Assembly: GCA_964539025.1 (NCBI GenBank)
Contig: CAZIFA010000001.1
Location: forward strand, 522,955 to 586,954
Reading direction: 5' to 3'
Source of the DNA: Micavibrio_A sp964539025
GTDB lineage: Bacteria > Pseudomonadota > Alphaproteobacteria > Micavibrionales > Micavibrionaceae
DNA: 64,000 nt
Shown: piece by piece, positions 58,905-64,000 of the stretch
Layout: each line of letters starts with the position of its first letter
Numbering within the stretch: the stretch's first letter is position 1
Made by a program: the position numbers and the translations under genes
Notes under the pieces: generated by a model
The model's input: the letters and a program-made list of their open reading frames with translations, nothing else
Databases searched by the model: none
Told to the model about the DNA's origin: nothing

Positions 58905-59930
58905 GTGGCCGATCCACGCTTCTTTACAAAAGCTGCCCCGAAAACTCTGGCCGATCTCGCGGCCATTGCAGGCGGCGTTTTGTCTGATTCTTCGAAAGCC
59001 GCCCTCAAGATATCCGATGTCGCACCGCTGGATCAGGCGGGCGAAGGACAGATCAGTTTCCTCGACAATATCCGTTATAAAGACGTGTTCGCCGCATCGA
59101 AAGCAGCAGCCTGTATCGTTGCGGAAAAAATGGCGGGTTTCGCGCCCGTTGGCATGGCGCTGATCGTCAGCCGCAATCCGTATAAATCCTACGCGCTGGT
59201 GGCGCAGGCGTTTTATCCGGACAATTATCCGGCATCCGAAATTTCAAAAGGCGCGCATGTCGATGTATCCGCCTCTATCGGCAAGGGCTGCGTTATCGAA
59301 CCCGGCGCGGTGGTAAGGGCCAATGCCAAAATCGGCGATGGATGCTGGATTGAATCATGCGCTGTGATCGGCGAAGGCGTCGAGCTTGGCGCGAAATGCC
59401 GCATCGGCGCGAACACGACCATTTCCCACACGGTAATCGGCACGGCGACGCGGCTTTATCCCGGTGTGCGCGTGGGCCAAGACGGTTTCGGTTTTGCCAT
59501 CGATCCTGCGGGTCATGTGAAGGTGCCGCAACTGGGGCGTGTCATCATCGGTGACCATGTCGAAATTGGCGCGAACACCTGTATCGATCGCGGTGCGGGT
59601 CCGGACACAGTCATTGAATCTGGCGTGTGGATTGATAACCTTGTTCAAATTGGACATAACGTTAAGATCGGGCGGGGCTGCGTTCTGGTCGCGCAATGCG
59701 GCGTCGCGGGCAGCTCGGTGATGGAGGATTATTCCGTTCTGGCGGCGCAGGCAGGGGTCGCGGGCCACCTGAAAATCGGCAAAGGGGCGCGGATCGGCGC
59801 CAAGGCGGGGGTCATGAAAGATGTCCCGCCGGGCGAAGAACAGCTTGGCGCGCCCGCCATTCCGGTCAAGGATTTCATGCGTCAGGTCATCGCCTTAAAA
59901 CGATTGACGAAGAGCCAAAAAACCGAATAA
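58905..59930 (+). CDS. lpxD: UDP-3-O-(3-hydroxyacyl)glucosamine N-acyltransferase
   Basis: 341 aa, GTG start at 58905. Third step of lipid A synthesis. The uridine-binding N-domain (ISDVAPLDQAGEGQISFLDN) precedes a left-handed beta-helix of hexapeptides; VGQDGFGFA and LVQIGHNVKIG, with the catalytic His in QIGHN, are present, and a C-terminal helix closes the fold. Confidence 0.96.
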   Translation: MADPRFFTKAAPKTLADLAAIAGGVLSDSSKAALKISDVAPLDQAGEGQISFLDNIRYKDVFAASKAAACIVAEKMAGFAPVGMALIVSRNPYKSYALVAQAFYPDNYPASEISKGAHVDVSASIGKGCVIEPGAVVRANAKIGDGCWIESCAVIGEGVELGAKCRIGANTTISHTVIGTATRLYPGVRVGQDGFGFAIDPAGHVKVPQLGRVIIGDHVEIGANTCIDRGAGPDTVIESGVWIDNLVQIGHNVKIGRGCVLVAQCGVAGSSVMEDYSVLAAQAGVAGHLKIGKGARIGAKAGVMKDVPPGEEQLGAPAIPVKDFMRQVIALKRLTKSQKTE

Positions 59931-59935
59931 AAACA

Positions 59936-60409
59936 ATGGTCATGAACAAAGAAGATTCCAAAATCGATATTATCAGCGTGATGGAGATGATCCCTCATCG
60001 CTATCCTATTTTGCTGGTAGACCGTATTCTTGAATGCGTGCCGGGTGAATTTGCGGTGGGTCTTAAGAATGTCACGTTCAACGAGCCGCATTTTCAGGGG
60101 CATTTTCCCGGATGGCCCGTGATGCCGGGCGTTCTGATCATCGAAGCGATGGCGCAAACGGCGGCGTGCCTTGTCGTTAAAACGCTGGGCGACGAAGCCA
60201 AAGGCAAAGTCGTGTATTTCATGAGCATCGAAGAGGCGAAGTTCCGTAAGCCTGTGACGCCGGGTGATTCCTTGCATATTCGCGTCGCCAAAACCCAGAA
60301 CCGCAAGAATGTCTGGAAATTCACCGGCACCGCCATGGTGGGCGATACAGTCTGCGCCGAAGCGGTGTTTTCCGCCATGATTATGGACCAGATGGCCAAG
60401 GCTATCTAA
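59936..60409 (+). CDS. fabZ: 3-hydroxyacyl-[ACP] dehydratase
   Basis: 157 aa from ATG 59936 (ATG 59942 is equally possible; neither has a clear ribosome site). Hot-dog-fold dehydratase of fatty acid synthesis, producing acyl-ACPs that LpxA and LpxD draw on. MEMIPHRYPILLVDRILE and FQGHFPGWPVMPGVLIIEAMAQ supply the catalytic His and Glu. Confidence 0.95.
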   Translation: MVMNKEDSKIDIISVMEMIPHRYPILLVDRILECVPGEFAVGLKNVTFNEPHFQGHFPGWPVMPGVLIIEAMAQTAACLVVKTLGDEAKGKVVYFMSIEEAKFRKPVTPGDSLHIRVAKTQNRKNVWKFTGTAMVGDTVCAEAVFSAMIMDQMAKAI

Positions 60410-60420
60410 AACCTCCCAAA

Positions 60421-60531
60421 TGTCATCCCCGAGGTTCCGCGAAGCGGAACATTAACATCGGGGATCCATAAAGAGCGCAGCAAAGCTGCGCACATATTAT
60501 GGACTGGACCCCCGCCTTCGCGGGGGTGACG
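60421..60531. repeat. composite TGTCAT palindrome, copy 7
   Basis: TGTCATCCCCGAGGTTCCGC...CCCCCGCCTTCGCGGGGGTGACG holds three hairpins (GTTCCGCGAAGCGGAAC; GCGCAGCAAAGCTGCGC; CCCCCGCCTTCGCGGGGG) in the fabZ-lpxA gap. It looks like two or three units fused. Confidence 0.7.
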
Positions 60532-60603
60532 AGGTGGGGAATGTAACATCCTGCAAAACAGTGTGATTTGAGGGGGTTTACCCCGCTTGCTACATATTAT
60601 GGC

Positions 60604-61404
60604 ATGAGCAACATACACCCAACCGCCGTCATCGACCCCAAAGCCAAAATCGGTGCCAATGTAACGATTGGTCCGTACTGCGTCGTGGGCCCGAATGTGA
60701 CAATCAAAGACGGCGTCGAACTCAAATCCCATGTCGTGATCGATGGACGTACGACAATCGGCGAGAACACGAAAGTGTTTCCGTTCGCGTCTCTGGGTAG
60801 TCAGCCACAGGATTTGAAGTACAAAGGCGAGCCGAGCGAACTGATCATCGGCAAGAACAACACGATCCGCGAACATGTCACGATGAACCCCGGCACTGAA
60901 CATGGCGGCATGAAAACCGTCGTGGGCGATAACTGTCTGTTCATGATGTCCGCACATGTCGCGCATGATTGCATCATCGGCAATCGCGTGATCATGGCGA
61001 ACAACGCAACGCTCGCGGGGCATGTGCAGGTGGGCGATAACGTTCTGCTCGGCGGCCTGTCTGCCGTGCACCAGTTTGTACGCATCGGCGCATTCGCCGT
61101 TATTGGCGGTATGTCCGGCGTTGAAAGTGATGTCATTCCGTATGGCCGCGTCAAAGGTGAACGTGCGCATCTTGCGGGCCTCAATCATGTCGGCCTTGAA
61201 CGCGGCGGGTTCGATAAGGACACGGTCAAGACGCTGCAAAAGGCCATGAAGAACCTGTTCGAGGGCGACGGCACGATGGATGAGCGCATCGATCAGATGA
61301 CGCGCGAATACGCCAACGACTCCGCTGTGCTTCAAATGGTAGAGTTTGCGCGCACGCGCGAACGGTTCGGCCTGTGTGGTTTCACCGCTTCCAAGAACGC
61401 GTAA
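60604..61404 (+). CDS. lpxA: UDP-N-acetylglucosamine acyltransferase
   Basis: 266 aa from ATG 60604. First step of lipid A synthesis. Left-handed beta-helix hexapeptides from IHPTAVIDPKAKIGANVTIG; IREHVTMNPGT and MMSAHVAHDCIIG with the catalytic His are intact; C-terminal helical domain. The in-frame start at 60568 lacks family similarity. Confidence 0.96.
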   Translation: MSNIHPTAVIDPKAKIGANVTIGPYCVVGPNVTIKDGVELKSHVVIDGRTTIGENTKVFPFASLGSQPQDLKYKGEPSELIIGKNNTIREHVTMNPGTEHGGMKTVVGDNCLFMMSAHVAHDCIIGNRVIMANNATLAGHVQVGDNVLLGGLSAVHQFVRIGAFAVIGGMSGVESDVIPYGRVKGERAHLAGLNHVGLERGGFDKDTVKTLQKAMKNLFEGDGTMDERIDQMTREYANDSAVLQMVEFARTRERFGLCGFTASKNA

Positions 61405-61414
61405 GGGTTTTGCC

Positions 61415-62203
61415 ATGTGGCTTCCCGCAAAGCTTGGAATCGTTGCGGGCGGCGGCGTTCTGCCGGGCAGATTGAACGCGTTCTGTAAAGCCAACAACAT
61501 CGACAGCTTTGTTATCGGTTTCGAAGGGCACGCGGACCCCGCCAATGCCAACCGCCTTATGCGGATCGGTGAAGCGGGAAGCATCATCACCGCGCTTCGT
61601 GAGCAGGGATGCAATGACCTTGTCCTGATCGGCTCTGTCAAGCGCCCGAAGTTCTCCGAGATGCGGCCTGACCTACGCACAGCGGCGTTCTTTGCCAAGC
61701 TTGGCCTTCGCGCGCTTGGCGATGATGGGTTGTTGAAAGCCGTTCGTTCGGAGTTGGAAGGTGAGGGTTTCACCATCCATGGCATTCATGAGCTTATGCC
61801 CGATCTTCTGATGCCTTCGGGTGTTTTGACCAAGATAGCGCCGGGCGAAGACGTGTATGAGCATATCCACACAGGCCTGATGGCTTCGCGGCACATCGGT
61901 AAGCGCGATATCGGCCAATCGGTTGTTGTACTCGGCGATGACGTGCTCGGCACGGAAGACGAGCAAGGCACGAATGCGCTCATCAAACGTGCGGCGGCGA
62001 AGGGTGCCATTCTGGTCAAGAGTTCCAAGCCGCAGCAGGATCGCAAGCTCGATATGCCGACGATTGGATCGGAGACCGTCAAGCTTTGCGCTTCATTAGG
62101 ATACGCGGGTATTGCGGCGGAAGCGGATGGCGTTCTGATCGCCGACCGCGAGGAGATGATCGCAGCCGCGAACGAGGCAGGCATGTTCGTGGTGGGCGTA
62201 TGA
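61415..62203 (+). CDS. lpxI: UDP-2,3-diacylglucosamine pyrophosphatase LpxI
   Basis: 262 aa from ATG 61415. Cuts UDP-diacylglucosamine to lipid X; it replaces LpxH in alphaproteobacteria. KLGIVAGGGVLPGRL at the N-terminus and SSKPQQDRKLDMPTIGSETVKLC near the C-terminus, where the catalytic Asp lies, are characteristic of the family formerly called DUF1009. Its stop overlaps lpxB by ATGA. Confidence 0.94.
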   Translation: MWLPAKLGIVAGGGVLPGRLNAFCKANNIDSFVIGFEGHADPANANRLMRIGEAGSIITALREQGCNDLVLIGSVKRPKFSEMRPDLRTAAFFAKLGLRALGDDGLLKAVRSELEGEGFTIHGIHELMPDLLMPSGVLTKIAPGEDVYEHIHTGLMASRHIGKRDIGQSVVVLGDDVLGTEDEQGTNALIKRAAAKGAILVKSSKPQQDRKLDMPTIGSETVKLCASLGYAGIAAEADGVLIADREEMIAAANEAGMFVVGV

Positions 62204-63348
62204 GCGGGCATGTATGCGTCATAGCCGGTGAACCGTCCGGTGACTTTCTCGGTGGTAATCTGATCGAGGCGATGCGTGAGGCGCAGCCCGAGCTGCGTTT
62301 TTCCGGTGTCGGCGGGTATCACATGCGCATGGCAGGTGTTGAATCGCTGTTCCCGTATGAGGCGTTGTCGCTCATGGGGATCGTGGAGATTGTCGCCAAG
62401 CTGCACGAGATCATTCCGTTGTTTCACCAAACCGTTGCGCACATCGTAGAGACCAAGCCCGATATCGTCGTGACCATCGACGCGCCGGAGTTCAACTTCC
62501 GCATCGCCAAGGCGTTGCGCGAGAAGATGGACGTGCCACCCAAGATCGTGCATTACGTCGCGCCGAGTGTTTGGGCGTGGCGCGAGGGACGAGCCGAGAA
62601 GGTGGCACAGTTTCTCGATGCTCTTATCTGCCTGTTTGATTTTGAGCCGCCGTATTTCGAGAAGCACGGCCTGAAGGCCTTTGCTGCCGGACATCCGATG
62701 GTAGAAGGCGATGCGATGAAGACCAGCGGCGTGCGGTTCCGCGATGAGTTCGGTATTCTGCAGGGCGATACGATCATCGGCGCGTTGTTCGGTAGTCGTA
62801 GAGGTGAGGTGCGGCGCACGGGACCCGCCATTCGCGACGCGTTGTTCAGGCTCGCCGACAAGATGGAGCGCTTGCCGCATATCGTAGCGCCGACGCTGCC
62901 GCATATTGAGGGCGATGTGCGCGATCTGCTCAGGGACTATGGCGGTCATCTGCATGTGTTCACGGAAGCCGACCACAAGTATGATGCGTTCCGTGCGTTC
63001 AACGTGGCCATCGCGGTATCTGGCACTGTCGGGCTTGAGCTTGCCGCGCTCGAAGTGCCGCATGTCATCGGGTACAAGATGAACCCGATCACGTACCAGA
63101 TTGTGAAACGCATGATCAAGGTGAAGTATGCGCATCTGGCCAATATCATGGCAGACCACGAGATCGTGCCGGAGTTCATTCAGCATGCGTGCAAGCCGGA
63201 TGCGATGGCGGAAGCTGCGTTTGCGTTGTTCCAGAGTCCGGATGCGCAGAAGGCCGAATTCGATACCGTTAAATACAGGCTGGGATTCAATCAGCCTAAA
63301 TCGCCATCCCAAAAGGCGGCGGAGTTTGTGCTGGGTTTTTTGACCTGA
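62200..63348 (+). CDS. lpxB: lipid-A-disaccharide synthase
   Basis: 382 aa from ATG 62200. GT19 glycosyltransferase joining lipid X to UDP-diacylglucosamine at the inner membrane. VCVIAGEPSGDFLGGNLIEAM, HYVAPSVWAWREGRAEK, AGHPMVEG and VSGTVGLELAALEVPHVIGYKM are the family blocks. A palindromic repeat starts on the base after its stop codon. Confidence 0.96.
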   Translation: MSGHVCVIAGEPSGDFLGGNLIEAMREAQPELRFSGVGGYHMRMAGVESLFPYEALSLMGIVEIVAKLHEIIPLFHQTVAHIVETKPDIVVTIDAPEFNFRIAKALREKMDVPPKIVHYVAPSVWAWREGRAEKVAQFLDALICLFDFEPPYFEKHGLKAFAAGHPMVEGDAMKTSGVRFRDEFGILQGDTIIGALFGSRRGEVRRTGPAIRDALFRLADKMERLPHIVAPTLPHIEGDVRDLLRDYGGHLHVFTEADHKYDAFRAFNVAIAVSGTVGLELAALEVPHVIGYKMNPITYQIVKRMIKVKYAHLANIMADHEIVPEFIQHACKPDAMAEAAFALFQSPDAQKAEFDTVKYRLGFNQPKSPSQKAAEFVLGFLT

Positions 63349-63416
63349 TGTCATCCTGAAGGAGCCGTAGGCGACTGAAGTATCCCAGGAGATCCTTCGT
63401 TTCGCTCAGGATGACA
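63349..63416. repeat. palindromic TGTCAT repeat, copy 8
   Basis: TGTCATCCTGAAGGAGCCG...GCTCAGGATGACA directly abuts the lpxB stop codon. Confidence 0.75.
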
Positions 63417-63425
63417 CCATACGCA

Positions 63426-63450
63426 AAAGACGCGGGTTACCCGCGTCTTT
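63426..63450. terminator. bidirectional terminator between lpxB and gltA
   Basis: 11-bp stem AAAGACGCGGG/CCCGCGTCTTT with loop TTA, A/T-rich on both sides. It serves both convergent transcripts. Confidence 0.75.
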
Positions 63451-63484
63451 CTAAATGGTAGCATATTGGTTGGCTTTGTGCAAC

Positions 63485-64000
63485 CTATTTCCGCTTTTTG
63501 ATGTCCACATAGGAACGTGCGGCGGCGCCGGTGTAGAGCTGGCGAGGGCGGCCGATGCGCAGTTCCGGTTCCTCGATCATCTCTTTCCATTGGCTGATCC
63601 ATCCTACAGTGCGCGATACGGCGAACAGCACCGTGAACATCGAGGTTGGGAAGCCCATGGCTTTGAGGATGATGCCCGAGTAGAAGTCGACGTTCGGGAA
63701 CAGCTTGCGTTCGACGAAGTATGGGTCTTCCAGAGCGATGCGTTCGACTTCCATCGCCATCTTGAGCGTCGGGTCGTCGTGCAGGCCGAGTTCATCGAGC
63801 ACTTCGTAGCAGCTCTCGCGCATGATGTCGGCTCTCGGGTCCATGTTCTTGTAGACGCGGTGACCAAAGCCCATGAGGCGGAACGGATCATCCTTATCTT
63901 TGGCTTTCTTGATGTATTCGGGAATGCGGTCGGCGGTTCCGATTTCGGCGAGCATTTCCAGCACTTCCTGGTTCGCGCCGCCATGAGCGGGGCCCCAGAG
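63485..64000 (-). CDS. gltA: citrate synthase, C-terminal part (runs off window)
   Basis: About 171 codons are visible, reading from the window edge (LWGPAHGGANQEVLEMLAEIG) to the stop. This is the last 40 percent of a roughly 430-aa type II enzyme. It condenses oxaloacetate and acetyl-CoA in the TCA cycle. MGFGHRVYKNMDPRA holds a catalytic-site His/Arg, FPNVDFYSGIILKAMG the late Asp, and FAVSRTVGWISQWKEM and RPRQLYTG close the fold. lpxB next to gltA is standard in Alphaproteobacteria. Confidence 0.95.
   Translation of the reverse strand, partial: LWGPAHGGANQEVLEMLAEIGTADRIPEYIKKAKDKDDPFRLMGFGHRVYKNMDPRADIMRESCYEVLDELGLHDDPTLKMAMEVERIALEDPYFVERKLFPNVDFYSGIILKAMGFPTSMFTVLFAVSRTVGWISQWKEMIEEPELRIGRPRQLYTGAAARSYVDIKKRK

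Noticed and set aside
60406..61785. 459-aa minus-strand frame opposite lpxA/lpxI
   Set aside because: Spans two certain genes and a repeat; composition of a shadow frame.
61786..63354. 522-aa minus-strand frame opposite lpxB
   Set aside because: Length comes from the GC-rich third positions of lpxI/lpxB; lpxB motifs are unmistakable.

Overview
The window looks like part of a chromosome from an alphaproteobacterium. The evidence is gene order and gene content. A mitochondrial-type complex I operon (nuoA-N) leads into birA-coaX-rnj-DUF1467-proS-lolC-lolD-dnaE, followed by rpsB-tsf-pyrH-frr-uppS-cdsA-dxr-rseP-bamA-skp-lpxD-fabZ-lpxA-lpxI-lpxB-gltA. Both runs are classic alphaproteobacterial synteny. 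LpxI in place of LpxH, the DUF1467 protein and TTGCAT-type -35 boxes agree. A Micavibrio-like lineage would fit, but that is inference and was not tested. No 16S gene or phage module is present.

Layout. Positions 1-3000 form a visibly AT-rich accessory island: a RepA-like AAA ATPase, a 58-codon ORF coupled to it, a candidate structured RNA, a frameshifted secreted nuclease, a 35-aa membrane peptide and a lipoprotein. Positions 3000-11300 hold a secreted alpha/beta hydrolase, two related LysM proteins on the minus strand with matching promoters, alanine dehydrogenase, an M29 aminopeptidase, tRNA-Asp and a secreted ClpP-like protein. Positions 11400-34600 carry all fourteen nuo genes as separate ORFs, but in three blocks. 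Between nuoF and nuoG lie an EamA-like gene and, on the opposite strand, purL-purQ-M24 and two methyltransferases. Between nuoI and nuoJ lies a PagL-type lipid A deacylase. A MazG-like gene follows nuoG, and an undescribed 65-aa ORF is coupled between nuoA and nuoB. Positions 34500-45400 carry cofactor, RNA-decay, lipoprotein-export and replication genes. Positions 45600-47200 carry a leucine-rich-repeat protein. The rest is the translation and envelope superoperon, ending in a truncated gltA.

The most unusual feature is a set of single small genes, each bracketed by its own inverted repeat and dropped between essential operon genes. They are a GIY-YIG nuclease between nuoC and nuoD, a gutted GxxExxY protein between pyrH and frr, and a four-helix-bundle (S23/IVS-type) protein between frr and uppS. 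Two similar inverted repeats without cargo lie in lolD-dnaE and after dnaE. The arms differ between cassettes but share a design of short degenerate tandem units that would fold the whole cassette into an RNA stem-loop. In the frr-uppS case the right arm now encodes the N-terminus of UppS.

Separately, at least eight TGTCAT...ATGACA palindromic repeats sit in intergenic gaps, often directly after stop codons. One, 78 bp long, lies in frame inside a gene at 38022 and supplies the hydrophobic core of its signal peptide.

How the genes work together: complex I carries out respiration. The lpx genes, fabZ, bamA, skp, rseP and lolCD build and police the outer membrane, and pagL may trim lipid A. 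The rpsB-tsf-frr-pyrH-uppS-cdsA-dxr genes link translation to nucleotide, isoprenoid and phospholipid supply.
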